NCBI GenBank assembly: GCA_026214975.1
Contig: JAOBSW010000660.1
Coordinates: 1-64,000 of the forward strand
DNA length: 64,000 nt
Direction of reading: 5' to 3'
Source of the DNA: Gentiana macrophylla
Lineage: Eukaryota > Streptophyta > Magnoliopsida > Gentianales > Gentianaceae
Shown: piece by piece, positions 12,443-26,672 of the stretch
Numbering within the stretch: the stretch's first letter is position 1
How the letters are laid out: every line of letters starts with the position of its first letter
Translations under genes and position numbers: made by a program
Notes under the pieces: generated by a model
Database searches by the model: none
The model's input: the letters and a program-made list of their open reading frames with translations, nothing else
What the model was told of the DNA's origin: nothing

Positions 12443-15400
12443 GTTGTCAACCCCCGTTTTGAGTAAACTTTACTACAGTTATATACAAAATGTTTTAAAA
12501 CCCTATTTTGAGTAAACTTTAATATAATTTTATATTCTAAAAGGTGTAAACCCCCGTTTCGAGTAAACTCTACTATACAATTATATAAAAAAAAGTAGTA
12601 AACCCGCATTTTCTGTAAACTCTACTACAATTATATACAAAAAGTTGTAAACACCCGCTTTGAGTAAACTCGCTATACAATTACATACAAAAATTTGCAA
12701 ACCCCTATTTTGAGTAAACTCTACAACAATTATATACATGAAATTGTAAACCCCCATATTGAGTGTACTCTAATACAATTATATACAAAATGTTGTAAAC
12801 CCCCGTTTTGAGTAAACTCTAAAACAATTATATATTCAAAATGTTGTAAGCCTCCGTTTTGAGTAAACTATACTATAATTTTATATTCATAAAGTTGTAA
12901 ACCCCAATTTTGATTAATCTCTACTACACAATTATATACAAAAGTTGTAAACGCCCTTTTTGTGTAAATTCTAATAAAATTATTTACAAAAAGTTGAGAA
13001 CCCCTATTTTGAATATACTCTACTACAATTATAAACAAAAAGTTGTAAACCCCGGTTTTGAGTAAACTATACAATAATTTTATATACTAAAATATGTAAA
13101 TCCCCATTTTGAGTAAACTCTACTATACAATTATATACCAAAAAGTTGTAAACCTCCGTTTTAAGTAAACTCTACTATACAATTATATACAAAAAGTTGT
13201 AAACCCCAGTTTTGAGTAAACTACACTACAATTATATACAAAAAGTTGTAAACCCCCGTTTTGAGTAAACTCTACTATAATTTTATATACAAAAAGATGT
13301 AAACCCTCGTTTTGAGTAAACTCCACTATACAATTATATACAAAAAGTAGTCAACCCCCGTTTTGAGTAAACTTTACTACAATTTTATAAAAAAAAGTTT
13401 TGAAACCCTATTTTGAGTAAACTTTAATATAATTTTATATTGTAAAAGGTGTAAACCCCCGTTTCGAGTAAACTCTACTATACAATTATATAAAAAAAGT
13501 AGTAAACCCGCATTTTATGTAAACTCTACTATAATTAGATACAAAAAGTTGTAAACACCCGTTTTGAGTAAACACTGCTATACAATTACATACAAAAATT
13601 TGCAAACCCATGTCTTGAGTAAACTCTACAACAATTATATACATGAAGTTGTAAACCCCCGTTTTGAGTGTACTCTAATACAATTATATACAAAATGTTG
13701 TAATCCCCCGTTTTGAGTAAACTCTAAAACAATTACATTTTCAAAATGTTGTCACCTCCGCTTTGAGTAAACTATACTATAATTTTATATTCATAAAGTT
13801 GTAAACCCTAGCTTTTGAGTAATCTCTACTATACAATTATATACAAAAGTTGTAAACGCCCTTTTTGTGTAAACTCTAATAAAATTATATACAAAAAGTT
13901 GAGAACCCCTATTTTGAATATACTTTACTACAATTATAAACAAAAAGTTGTAAACCCCGGTTTTGAGTAAACTATACAATAATTTTATATACAGAAATAT
14001 GTAAATCCCCATTTTGAGTAAACTCTACTATACAATTATATACCAAAAAGTTGTAAACCGCCGTTTTAAGTAAACTCTACTATACAATTATATACAAAAA
14101 GTTGTAAACCCCAGTTTTGAGTAAACTACACTACAATTATATACAAAAAGTTGTAAACCCCCGTTTTGAGTAAACTCTACTATAATTTTATATACAAAAA
14201 GATGTAAACCCTCGTTTTGAGTAAACTCCACTATACAATTATATACAAAAAGTAGTCAACCCCCATTTTGAATAAACTTTACTACAATTATATAAAAAAA
14301 AGTTTTAAAACCCTATTTTGAGTAAACTTTAATATAATTTTATATTGTAAAAGGTGTAAACCCCCGTTTCGAGTAAACTCTACTATACAATTATATAAAA
14401 AAAAGTAGTAAACCCGTATTTTGTGTAAACTCTACTACAATTAGATACAAAAAGTTGTAAACACCCGTTTTGAGTAAACACTGCTATACAATTACATACA
14501 AAAATTTGCAAACCCATGTCTTGAGTAAACTCTACAACAATTATATACATGAAGTTGTAAACCCCCGTTTTGAGTGTACTCTAATAGAATTATATACAAA
14601 ATGTTGTAATCCCGCGTTTTGAGTAAACTCTAAAACAATTACATTTTCAAAATGTTGTCAACGTCCGTTTTGAGTAAACTATACTATAATTTTATATTCA
14701 TAAAGTTGTAAACCCCAGTTTTGAGTAATCTCTACTATACAATTATATACAAAAGTTGTAAACGCCCTTTTTGTGTAAACTCTAATAAAATTATATACAA
14801 AAAGTTGAGAACCCCTGTTTTGAATATACTCTACTACAATTATATACAAAATGTTGTAAACCCCGGTTTTGAGTAAACTATACAATAATTTTATATACAA
14901 AAATACGTAAATCCCCGTTTTGAGTAAACTCTACTATACAATTATATACCAAAAAGTTGTATACAGCCGTTTTAAGTAAACTCTACTATACAATTATATT
15001 CAAAAAGTTGTAAACCCCCCCGTTTTGAGTAAACTATACACTAATTTTGTATACAAAAATATGTAAATCCCAGTTTTGAGTAAACTCTAATATACAATTA
15101 TATACCAAAAAGTTGTAAACCACCGCCTAAGTAAACTCTACTTTACAATTATATACAAAAAGTTGTAAACCCCCGTTTTGAGTAAACTACACTAAAATTA
15201 TATACAAAAAGTTGTAAACCCCCGTTTTGAGTAAACTCTACTACAATTATATACAAAAAGTTGTAAACCCCCATTTTTAGTAAACTCTACTTTAATTTTA
15301 TATACAAAAAGATGTAAATCCCCGTTTTGAGTAAACTCCACTATACAATTATATACAAAAAGTTGTCAACCCCTGTTCTGAGTAAACTTTAATACAATTA

Positions 15401-18400
15401 TATACAAAAAGTTTTAAAACCCTATTTTGAGTAAACTTTAATATAATTTTATATTCTAAAAGGTGTAAACACCCGTTTCGAGTAAACTCTACTATACAAT
15501 TATATACAAAAAGTAGTAAACCTGCATTTTGTATAAACTCTACTATAATTATATACAAAAAGTTGTAAACACCCGTTTTGAGTAAACTCTACTATACAAT
15601 TACATACAAAAATTCGCAAACCCCTGTTTTGAGTAAACTCTACAACAATTATATACATGAAGTTGTAAACACCCATATTTAGTGTACTCTATTACAATTA
15701 TATACAAAATGTTGTAAACCCCCGTTTTGAGTAAACTCTAAAAGAATTATATATTCAAAATGTTGTAAGCCTCCGTTTTGAGTAAACTATACTATAATTT
15801 TAGATTCAAAAAGTTGAAAACCCCAGTTTTGAGTAATCTCTAATATACAATTATATACAAAAAGTTGTAAACGCCCGTTTTGTGTTAACTCTAATAAAAT
15901 TATATAAAAAAAGTTGAGAACCCCTATTTTGAATATACTCTACTACAATTATATACAAAAAGTTGTAAACCCCGGTTTTGAGTAAACTATACAAAAAATT
16001 TATATACAAAAATATGTAAATCCCAGTTTTGAGTAAACTCTACTATACATTTATATACCAAAAAGTTGTAAACCGCCGTTTTAAGTAAACTCTACTATAC
16101 AATTATATACAAAAAGTTGTAAACCCCCGTTTTGAGTAAACTATACACAAATTTTATATACAAAAATATGTAAATCCCCGTTTTGAGTAAACTCTACTAT
16201 ACAATTATATAGCAAAAAGATGTAAACCGCCGTTTTAAGTAAACTCTACTTTACAATTATATACAAAAAGTTGTAAACCCCCGTTTTGAGTAAACTACAC
16301 TACAATTATATACAAAAAGTTGTAAACCTCCGTTTTGAGTGAACTCTACTACAATTATATATAAAAAGTTGTAAACCCTTATTTTTAGTAAACTCTACTA
16401 TAATTTTATATACAAAAAGATGTAAATCACCGTTTTAAGTAAACTCCACTATACAATTATATACAAAAAGTTGTCAACCCCTGTTTTGAGTAAACTTTAC
16501 TACAATTATATACAAAAAGTTTTAAAACCCTATTTTGAGTAAACTTTAATATAATTTTATATTCTAAAAGATGTAAACCCGTTTCGAGTAAACTCTACTA
16601 TACAATTATATAAAAAAAGTAGTAAACCCGCATTTTGTATAAACCCTACTACAATTATATACAAAAAGTTGTAAACACCCGTTTTGAGAAAACTCTGCTA
16701 TACAATTACATACAAAAATTTGCAAACCACTGTTTTGGGTAAACTCTACAACAATTATATACATGAAGTTGTAAACCCCCATTTTGAGTAAACTACACTA
16801 CAATTATATACAAAAAGTTGTAAACCCCCGTTTTGAGTAAACTCTACTATAATTTTATATACAAAAAGATTTATACCCCTGTTTTGAGTAAATTCCACTA
16901 TACAATTATATACAAAAATTTGTCAACCCCCGTTTTGAGTAAACCTTACTACAATTATATACAAAAAGTTTTAAAACCCTATTTTGAGTAAACTTTAATA
17001 TAATTTTATATTCTAAAAGGTGTAAACCCCCGTTTCGAGTAAACTCTACTATACAATTATATAAAAAAGGTAGTAAACCCACATTTTGTGTAAACTCAAC
17101 TACAATTATATACAAAAAGATGTAAACACCCGTTTTGAGTAAACTCGCTTTACAATTACATACAAAAATTTGCAAACCCTGCTTTTGAGTAAACTCTACA
17201 ACAATTATATACATGAAGTTGTAAACCCCCATTTTGAGTGTACTCTAATACAATTATATACAAAATGTTGTAAACCCTCGTTTTGAGTAAATTCTAAAAC
17301 AATTATATATTCAAAACGTTGTAAGCCTCCGTTTTGAGTAAACTATACTATAATTTTATATTCAAAAAGTTGTAAACCCCAGTTTTGAGTAACCTCTACT
17401 ATACAATTATATACAAAATGTTGTAAACGCCCGTTTTGTGTATACTCTAATAAAATTATATACAAAAAGTTGAGAACCCCTGTTTTGAATATACTATACT
17501 ACAATTATATACAAAAAGTTGTAAACCCCGGTTTTGAGTAAACTAGACACTAATTTTATATACAAAAATATGTAAATCCCCGTTTTGAGTAAACTCTACT
17601 ATACAATTATATATCAAAAAGTTGTAAACCGCCGTTTTAAGTAAACTCAACTATACAATTATATACAAAAAGTTGTAAACCCCCGTTTTGAGTATACTAC
17701 ACTACAATTATATACAAAAAGTTGTAAACCCCCGTTTTGAGTGAACTCTACTACAATTATATACAAAAAGTTGTAAACCCCTATTTTTAGTAAACTATAC
17801 AATAATTTTATATACAAAAATATGTAAATCCCCGTTAAACTCTACTATACAATTATATACCAAAAAGTTGTAAGCCGCCGTTTTAAGTAAACTCTACTCC
17901 CCTCAAAAAAAAAAGTAAACTCTACTATACAATTATATACAAAAACTTGTAAACCCCCGTTTTGGGTAAACTATACACTACAATCCCCGTTTTGAGTAAA
18001 CTCTACTATACAATTGTATACCAAAAGTTGTAAACCGCCGTTTTAAGTAAACTCTACTACGATTATATACAAAAAGTTGTAAACCCCGCTTTGAGTAAAC
18101 TAGACTACAATTATATACAAAAGTTGTAAACCCCGCTTTGAGTAAACTACACTACAATTATGTTTTGAGTGAACTCTACTACAATTATATACAAAAAGTT
18201 GTAAACCCCCATTTTTAGTAAACTCTACTATAATTTCATATGCAAAAAGTTGTAAATCCCCGTTTTGAGTAAACTCCACTATACAATTATATACAAAAAG
18301 TTGTCAACCCCCGTTTTGAGTAAACTTTACTACAATTATATACAAAAAGTTTTAAAACCCCATTTTGTGTAAACTTTAATATAATTTTTTATTCTAAAAG

Positions 18401-19309
18401 GTGTAAACACCCGTTTCGAGTAAACTCTACTATACAATTATATAAAAAAAAGTAGTAAACCCGCATTTTGTGTAAACTCTACTACAATTATATACAAAAA
18501 GTTGTAAACACCCGTTTTGAGTAAACTCTGCTATACAATTACACACAAAAATTTGCAAACCCCTATTTTGAGTAAATTCTACAATATTTATATACATGAA
18601 GTTGTAAACCCCCGTTTTGGGTAAACTACACTACAATTATATACAAAAAGTTGTAAACCCCCATTTTGAGTAAACTCTACTATAATTTTATATACAAAAA
18701 GATTTAATCCCCAGTTTTGAGTAAACTCCACTATACAATTATATACAAAAACTTGTCAACCCCCATTTTGAGTAAACTTTACTACAATTATATACGAAAA
18801 GTTTTAAAACCCTATTTTGAGTAAACTTTAATATAATTTTATATTCTAAAAGGTGTAAACCTCCGTTTCGAGTAAACTCTACTATACATTTATATAAAAA
18901 AGGTAGTAAACCCACATTTTGTGTAAACTCTACTACAATTATATACAAAAAGATGTAAACACCCGTTTTGAGTAAACTCGCTTTACAATTACATACAAAA
19001 ATTTGCAAACCCCTGTTTTGAGTAAACTCTACAACAATTATATACATGAAGTTGTAAACCCCCATTTTGAGTGTACTCTAATACAATTATATACAAAATA
19101 TTGTAAACCCCCGTTTTGAGTAAACTCTAAAACAATTATATATTCAAAATGTTGTAAGCCTCCGTTTGAGTAAACTATTGTATAATTTTACATTGAAAAA
19201 GTTGTAAACCCTAGTTTTGAGTATCCTCTACTATACAATTATATACAAAAAGTTGTAAACGCCCATTTTGTGTAAACTCTAATAAAATTATATACAAAAA
19301 GTTGAGAAC
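12443..19309. repeat. Satellite: 18-, 22- and 9-monomer higher-order repeats
   Basis: The marker GTTGTCAACC or GTAGTCAACC occurs near 12443, 13350, 14254, 15362, 16471, 16919, 18299 and 18752. Spacings are about 907, 904, 1108, 1109, 448, 1380 and 453. The 907 and 904 units share private variants (GTAGTCAACC, TATATTGTAAAAGGTG) and are direct tandem copies. The ~1,108-bp units contain three extra monomers, namely a second copy of the CTATACACTAATTTT / TATACC / CTTTACAATT trio. The ~450-bp unit jumps from the CTCTACAACAATT monomer to the CTACACTACAATT monomer and so lacks about nine units. A 16-base non-satellite insertion ending in poly-A lies near 17898. The block ends at the TSD of the LTR element (AGAAC, 19305-19309). 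Confidence 0.93.
17898..17914. other. Non-satellite filler with poly-A in the array
   Basis: Between two copies of GTAAACTCTACT the array contains CCCCTC followed by a run of ten A. Paralogous positions (near 28900, 37220 and 40185) lack it. It resembles filler DNA from end joining, or replication slippage, inside the satellite. Confidence 0.6.
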
Positions 19310-21136
19310 TGTTAGGTGTGATGCCCGAAAGACAATTTTGTAATTGTTTTATTTAATAAATGAAATGATGTTATTATTCATATTTATTATTCTCATATTC
19401 ACCGATGTGACAATAGTATTTACACTACATAAAACCCTAAAGTATATCGTTTATGTAATCACTTAACTCAGTGTATGGGATATACACGGGAGGATTGAGT
19501 TAGTGAAGATGTACTTAAAATACAATTAGCCCATAGTGAAGTTAATCGAGAGTATCGGGTCTCTCCTTTAACGTGCTATTAATGTGCCCAGAACACAATA
19601 GGTGTGATTGTCTTATCCGGACTTTCGGTTAAGAGGACCTAATGGGGCATTTATATATGATAGATATATCATATAAGGCTGGACCGATTTGATTAGAGTT
19701 CACGATATAATTCCGTAATCGAGAAGTCTTATCGAATCAATGGATGATCATATTTATGGATATATCTTAATCCTGAGGTGATCACAGTCAACTGCTTGAA
19801 TCAGTATGAGGTTTGACTTGACGGTTAAGGATTACACTGAGTCTGTGGTCTGAATTACCCCATCTTGGCATTGTACTGGATTTAGTGAGTAGTCTATTTT
19901 ATCACAGATACGGAATCCATTCCTTCCATTTATGGAAGTAGATAGACAGTTCCCTTATTTGTTAATCCTAGAAACTGATCGATCGCGCGAGTTCATATCA
20001 CACTGATTGATCACCAGTGAGTTGTATGAATTAATTGATCACTAGGGGGTTAATGGTAAATAAGGATAAGAGGTTCTAAAAAGGGTTAACGGTAACTTCC
20101 CGATTTAGAATGAACAGCCTATGGAGGATTAATCCATATGTAATGATTATATCAATGGACGCTTATTATCATTCTCATGAAGAGATAAATATAATCTCAT
20201 AATCGGAGGAGTGTAGTCACGGGATTATGGTGGCATATTCCTGTGATTGATTTATCAAATATAATTATTCTGTTCGTAAGCTAATTATTTATTTGATTTA
20301 TCGGAGCCGCTGATTATTAGTCCATGGTCCCCGACGTGCCTCCAATATAGCATAGCTATTCTCGGACATCGAATCCTAATAATATTAATTTAATTCTTGG
20401 TAGAATTTAATTATAACGATATGTGAATTAATTGTTTAGTGAACTATTAAATTAGTTTGGACTAAATAATTAAATATGTGGAAAAGACATTTTCCATAAT
20501 CTTGGCAAATTAGCGTGTATAAAAAATCATATTGACTAGGTCAAATTTGATTAAAATTTCGCCCATATGCATGTTATGGTAACAAGGAATTAGTTTTCTT
20601 GTGTATTAATAAGACATGTGCACAAAATATTTATTAGATAAATATTTATGGTAAGAAATAAAGATAAATATTATTCTAGATTTGTTCTAGAATATTATGG
20701 AATTATCTTTTATTTATTGGATTATTTATTTGCAAAATAAAAATCTTTGGAGGTTAAGTTTTACTCTCCTATATAAAGAGAGTTCTCCCAAACCTTACAC
20801 ACACTTGAATATTTCGACTTCTCTTAGAGAGAAGGAGCAAAAATTCGGCCAATGGGTTAAGAGGAAAAATCTTGGAGGTTTTTCCGGGTAGCATATCGGA
20901 AGGGTTCGAGTCGAGAATTTCCTTCCACCGGAGTTGCTTGGATCACACGCACGGAAGATCGTGGTGCTCTTCACATCTACTTGCAATCTTCCTATTATGT
21001 TCTTCAACTTGGATTTTGAGATCCAAGAGGTATGATCTAGAACCCCCTTGTAGATATAGATCTAGTTATTTTATTACGTGTATTTTATAGATCTAGATCC
21101 TTAAAATCGCTTCCGTTGCGGATGATATTACTAACA
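19310..21136 (+). repeat. 5' LTR of the LARD-like element
   Basis: The LTR is 1,827 bp, beginning TGTTAGG and ending CTAACA. It carries a TATA box at 20769-20778 near its 3' end, so the transcript should start around 20800. A frame at 20697-20891 is just the TATA and leader region and recurs in the 3' LTR. Compared with the 3' copy there are scattered substitutions and a few small clustered differences, for example around 19790-19860 and at 20991-21000. Confidence 0.92.
20769..20778 (+). promoter_or_regulatory. TATA box in the 5' LTR
   Basis: CTATATAAAG is followed by a C/A-rich leader (CTTACACACACTTG). This is the expected form of a plant RNA polymerase II core promoter. It lies about 370 bp before the LTR end and is conserved in the 3' LTR at 28377-28386. 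Confidence 0.75.
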
Positions 21137-21137
21137 G

Positions 21138-21151
21138 TGGTATCAGTCGCC
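21138..21151 (+). promoter_or_regulatory. Primer-binding site (initiator tRNA-Met type)
   Basis: TGGTATCAGTCGCC begins two bases after the LTR end. It matches the canonical TGGTATCAGAGCC complement of the tRNA-Met 3' end except near its end. This is the usual minus-strand primer of plant Copia elements. Confidence 0.8.
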
Positions 21152-22159
21152 ATGGTGATCTATATTTATACGTATAAAATATTAGATCTAGGAGTGGAAA
21201 ACATGTAGTTTTTTTTGTTATGAATGGCTTGGTTGAAGAGATGGATTGGGGTTGGTATTATTTACCCGTAGATCTATTTTGTAGCTCTTTTGATTAGTAT
21301 CAATTGAGCATAGGATGTGTAATTTATTTTATGTCATGCAAAAAAATTGTAAAAGGTAGTACATTTTCTTTTGTTTTGTTTTTTTAATTTTGTTCCGGGT
21401 TCGAGACGACGAAGATCATGGTGTTCAAGATAATCAATATGGTGGAACATAAGGTAAAAGGAGAGGGGTTGATTTGTTTTGTTTTTTTTTTAGGTCACGG
21501 CAAAATTTTTTTTTTTTTAAACATGCAGCAAGTAGGTCACGGCAATATTTTTTGTTTGACCTAATTTTGCATGAAAGGCGGCAGCAATTTCTTTTAGTAA
21601 CCTAATTTTTTCCTTTTTGTTGGCATAGTCAGTAACTTTAAAATAAAATTAAAAAAAAAAAATTGATAATTCTGCCATGGAGAAAAAAAATAACGTTTTT
21701 TTTTTATCAACTTATGGCCGAGGGCCTGTTATTAAAAAAAAAAAGTTTTTTTTAAAACAATTATTAATATAGATATATTTTAAATATATTGGTATATTAC
21801 GGCCTCCTCTCCTCGTCGTTCAAGGTTCGTGTCAAGATCGAATGTTTGAGATCCGGAAGTTTTCAAGATCAAGATCGAAGATCAAGATTTGAAGACTTAG
21901 AATTTATTTACGTTTTCCTTAGAAAATAGGTTAGTCGGGGGTACCAACGATCCATCTCGGTGTTTAAATTTTCCGCAATTTATTTTTTATGTGTTTGATC
22001 ATAAAATAGATATAAAATCGGAATTGCCATGACATGCATCATATCATAAATCCACTCCATGCATACATGTAGAATTTTAATTTTGGTAATTAAAATAGGC
22101 ATTATACAAACTTGCGTAATTAGTTGAAATTTAATTAATATGTGGTAATTAATTAATTT
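21152..22159 (+). other. Element leader with homopolymer tracts, no gene
   Basis: This region follows the primer-binding site and contains long T and A runs around 21483-21518, 21645-21661 and 21690-21755. I see no open frame with a gag-like product. The sequence around 21820-21900 is rich in GATCAAGATC-like repeats. Confidence 0.6.
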
Positions 22160-22900
22160 AGTAACTAATTAAAGATCCGAGGACGGGTTATAAAATCGTT
22201 AAGCCTTTTCGTGTGTGTTCTCGTGAACCGCCTTAAAAGCCCAAACGAGATCACGCTTTTTGATTCGTAGTGTTCACGAGATTGAATGATGGTAAAAGAA
22301 CAATAAATCTTGGATAACAACGGTTCGCCTTTATAGGTTGGGTGGTCAATCGAGCTTTGCTCGACCGATCGAACCCTCCTAGTGTGATGTATGCACGGGG
22401 TCCGGCAAGACTAAGCTACACCAATGAGCGGAGGGGTGATTCTTCTTATCTCAATGGGGCTCTCTTGACCCGACTTCGTCCGATCGTCACATATGTTCCA
22501 ACGAATAGGACGGGTAGGCTTGCCTACGTTACCGACACCATTCGAATCCTTGATTTGATGTGCTTTTATGTTAACATCGAAAGGACGTGGTTTGTTAACC
22601 CACCACCACTTCCAAAATATTGAGTGGGAGCGGGGAGGCGATACCAACCCCCACGGCCTCTACTATAGATACAAGTAAGTGAGAGAAGGGTGACGCCTCG
22701 CGGGCGCTTTGATTTCGTCCCCTACGGATGGTGTTCACCCCTATCAACATTCATGGCTTGGTCTCCAAAGGATAGGATTTACGGGTACTCGCCGGGTCAC
22801 CGACCTATCCTACGACGGCACACTCGGGCGTACTCTAAGAGATCCGATATAGTGGTCACACTCATAAAGGATATTTTTGGTAATATCTAGGCTAAAAAAG
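22160..22900 (+). other. G+C-richer segment of the element interior with a 93-codon open frame
   Basis: This part is clearly richer in G+C than the AT-rich DNA on both sides. An open frame of 93 codons (22342-22623) and an overlapping antisense frame (22411-22647) occur here. Neither product resembles a family I know, and the stop-free stretch may simply reflect base composition. An inverted repeat (GGATAGG at 22770 and CCTATCC at 22804) precedes the motif CCTACGACGGCACACTCGG. The segment may be a structured packaging or leader RNA, or the remains of captured sequence. I cannot tell which. Confidence 0.35.
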
Positions 22901-23430
22901 GAAGGTAGTCAATGAATAAAGGGATGTTCGATTCGTGGGATGTTCGATTCTCACAAGTTATTCATTGATGAGATTGTCTCGATTTAACCGTCATCTCTTT
23001 GACCTACCCTACGGCGGCACTGAGATGCGAGGTTAAAACCTTGGAATGGTAGAGTAGACTTACTTATAGTTTACAATTCCTAAAATAAACTTATATAGTA
23101 GTGTTAAACTTGAATTAATATATGTCATTTTATTTACAGCATTATATCCCTTACTAAATTGCTTAAATATTTATAATTGACTAGTATTGACTTCGTTAAA
23201 AAGTGGAAAGTAACTAGGACGTTGAACTAGTTAATCGATAATGCAATTTTTTTTCGAAAGAGATATTTTCTCTTAAGCCTTTTAAAAAAACCAGAGTGAC
23301 ATATAGGTATGTCACTAGTGTCATTCGTATCAAACGGAAGACAGACTTAGTTTGATCAAAGGTGATTTCGGACATTGAAAATCTTCTTGTGAATTTTTTT
23401 TTGAGTGTGTAGTAATTACGCGAGTAATTT

Positions 23431-23818
23431 TCTAATTGAAAAATCGGAAAATCATGAAGTATTACTAGTTGGACGATATTTGGAATCGATGAACTAGTGG
23501 GAGCTTTAGATTTATTGTTTTTCTAGAACATTAGAAAAGTGTGACTGACTACACACGTAACCGTTCTAATTGAAAAACCGGAAAGTCATGAAATGTTGCT
23601 AGTTAGACGATATTTGGAATCGATGAACTAGTGGGAGTTCTATAATTTGTTGTTTTTCTGGAAACATTGGAACAATGTACGAAAGATTTTCTAATCGAAA
23701 AAATCGAAAAATCATAAAAATAAAGCATTGCTCGTTAGACGGTATTTGCAACCGATAAACTAGTGGGAGCTTTAATATTATGATTTGTTGTTTTTTCTGG
23801 TATATTAGAAAATCCGAG
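23431..23818 (+). repeat. Three diverged tandem repeats of about 125-135 bp
   Basis: Units start with TCTAATTGAAAAA or TCTAATCGAAAAA at 23431, 23565 and 23690. Each contains TCATGAA or TCATAAA, then an AGACGATATTTGGAATCGAT-like segment, then AACTAGTGGGAG and a TTGTTTTTCT stretch. The units are imperfect. They each carry AGTGGGAG, the same purine word as the element's own polypurine tract. Confidence 0.85.
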
Positions 23819-26672
23819 AAGTCCTGACGAGTAACACTAGAAATAGACATCCCACGGTTCAAAAGTAGTGTCTACTCAAACGAACAGCTGGTTCAAGACT
23901 GTTTCCATTCACGGAAAGTCAAGAATGGGAGAGTATGTCTAAAAGTGTTTGTCACCTAAACTGAGAAAATTTTAAGGCTGAACCGAAAATTAATTAAGTG
24001 AAAATCATAGGATAAGGACAGTGATTTTGGATCACCAACCTATGAATCCTTGGCGATTTTCTCGAGCTAAGTTCTTTGGAAGAACAAGGTAGCAGTGCAT
24101 TTAACGATTAAAAGAGTAAACAAAGGGCAGTAAATTTTAGCTAGAATAGTGGGAGTGATATAAGGAAATGAATCTCGGATTCAATCCTTGGATATCGCGG
24201 AAAAATTATTTTCAGTTTAAGATTCGTTGGAACGAATGGATTTACCTTTTATTCGATAATTTGTTTGTCGTATAGAAAGTGAATATATCATTTGTAGTAC
24301 GAATCCAAGACTCGGACTTTTGTTTGATAAAGTCAAAACCACTTAAAACTGCTGAAATATGTATATAAAACACATCTTAAGAACTATCAAAAGCAATTGG
24401 TTTCTATATTTAGATAAATGCTTTTTCATATTCCATAGTTAGTACATAGTCCCTAAAAGACAAGACCTGAAGACTGGCTCAGGGTGATTCCTTTCTCCCA
24501 GTCTGGTTATATTGTCTCAAAGGTTCAATGACTAAGTTTCCTTTCAATCGGGAAAGGATAATGGTTATAAAGAAGTAACATAGCTTGTTCATGACGACCT
24601 TCGGGGTCTGATGAAAGATACAAGCTAGTAGGAGCTTCCGAGTAGTGACTTCTTGTCTGATAACTATTCAAACACTCCGGTAAGTTTATCCAAAATATTT
24701 TGAGGTTTCTCTATTTTCAACAGAGATAGAGTATTCTATACTCAGAAATAGGCCATCACATAGTCTTAGGGACTGATGCTCGGGCTGCCTCATAGTGAAA
24801 TGCTTTCACTAAGTGAGAAACCATTAAATTGCCTTATATAGTTTTTAGATGTGCTACAATATACTGTTTAACTCAATAAAGATATTGGAAGCGAAATAAC
24901 GGTTTACATTGAAATGTAAGACCGAGAATTCTACCTAGAATATGCTTTGGAATTTACGGATAAGGTGTGGATTCGGTTCACCCCACTTCCATAAATATAA
25001 GCATTTAGCACACGGTGCTTGAAGGTAAGATTGGGAATTTCACGCATACGTTCGGTCAATGACCATTCGTGATATATCTTTTAACCTATTGAGTATAAAG
25101 GTTAGATATAGGATTCTTGAAATCGGGAAGGGACAGTTATACTGTTGCATCTTTTCTGATAGAATCCATGATCAGAACAACCTTGAACCTTGAAGTACGT
25201 TTACTCAAGGTAGTTACTAACTGATTAAAATCAGACCACATCCAACATCGATTGTTGGTGATAACACTAAATACTACTAAACTAGATCAGAATTTTGACC
25301 CAGAAAGTATTGGGAGTATGTTTTATCCATTACCCATTACGGGTTTCTCGCGGACTTTGTAGTCCGAGGATCGATTGATGACCTATGGCTCTTTTGTGAG
25401 CGAGATAGATTTCGATAATAGAGGTTGGTTTAATAGCTATAACCCTGTGAATGGAGCACGGTACTCCAATTCTCGTTTCATGCTCTTGTAGAACCACCCG
25501 AGCGCTCTCAGCCCAAATGGGAGTAATTGGATCTACACGGAAAAGAGTAGAATGAGTTCGGTATTGCATGATTTCATTCAAAAGCAGAAAATAGGGGTGA
25601 TTCCCTGAGACTTTCTTGCCAAAAACAAGAGTCTGGATTCATTCGGAACAAAAGGGTATTGCCTTATGAACTTATGACAGGATGACTGTCAAGGCTTATG
25701 TCCTTTGTGGATAAAGAGCAAACCTCTCGGTCATTGGAAGTCATATATTTCTACAATATGTGGATTTGACCAGTATATTGATAAGTCTATTGTAGACTGG
25801 ATATCAATTTTAGTATAGTAGTGAATATATACATATATTAGTGTTTTTGAAGGATAACACTGCACCAGTTGGAATCAACATGGGTGTGTTATTTGAAGTC
25901 AGAATCTGACAATACCACAATTCTCTGCAACAGAGATTTGGACAACATTCTTAAGAGTTTGACTCGGTCGAATTTTATAGAATCAGTCACTGGTTTCCCA
26001 TCCATCTTATTGGTTAAGATGATGCATCTGTGTATGCAACATTCAACGAGGAAGTTCTACCCTATGCCTCAGGAATGACTCTCTAAATCTTCGGATCAAG
26101 AGAAATGGGATAGATTCTTTTTCTAGTAAGAGATGGTCAGATTATTGAACGTCAACTTTGATCGAATCTTAGATTCGGCGGTTAACAAAGCAAGTTTAGT
26201 ATGTCCTTTAGTATCTTGAAGAGAACGAGGAATAATATGCGGACATATTCATGTGTGAACTTGGATATGTGTGATACACTGATTTTGACTTTAAGTCAGA
26301 TTGAGGATGATCGTTAAGTCGATCTCGGGCCCAGTGTTTACTCTTGTGTTGAAGCTATTGCCTGGAGGAATCCATCAACGCCAACTCGACTTTAACTATT
26401 TGGGTGATTAGCGGCTTTTGTAGTAGCTAGAGAGGCGATATAGCTTGAGAATTTCCTTTTCATATCTGGGAGTGATTCTAGATTTGGAAGCCCATACCAC
26501 ATCATTGTGCAAACGATGAAGGGGTAGCTTATAAGGATTTTAAAAATCACTAGAGGTCAAAAGCATATTGGGAAAGTACCACATGATTAGATGGACCGGT
26601 AACGTTTCGAATCTATGGATCGTCTCGAGCCGACAACCTGACTAATCATTAAGACCCATGACATTTAGATAT
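23819..26672 (+). other. LTR-element interior, no recognisable coding sequence
   Basis: All six frames are repeatedly interrupted. Short frames such as 25330-25581 (reverse) and 25869-26078 have no recognisable domain. I searched by eye for the Copia hallmarks (zinc knuckle, DSG protease motif, HHCC, YVDD) and found none. It could be highly decayed pol or unrelated filler sequence. Confidence 0.6.

Noticed and set aside
20697..21090. Small genes in the LTR (also at 28305-28595)
   Set aside because: The same frames occur in both LTRs over the TATA box and transcript leader. They are LTR sequence, not genes.
22342..22623. 93-codon protein gene in the LTR element
   Set aside because: The product resembles nothing I know, an antisense frame is open over the same bases, and the stretch is G+C-richer, which favours chance open frames.
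25330..25581. 83-codon reverse-strand gene inside the LTR element
   Set aside because: No domain or start context is recognisable, and neighbouring sequence is broken in all frames.
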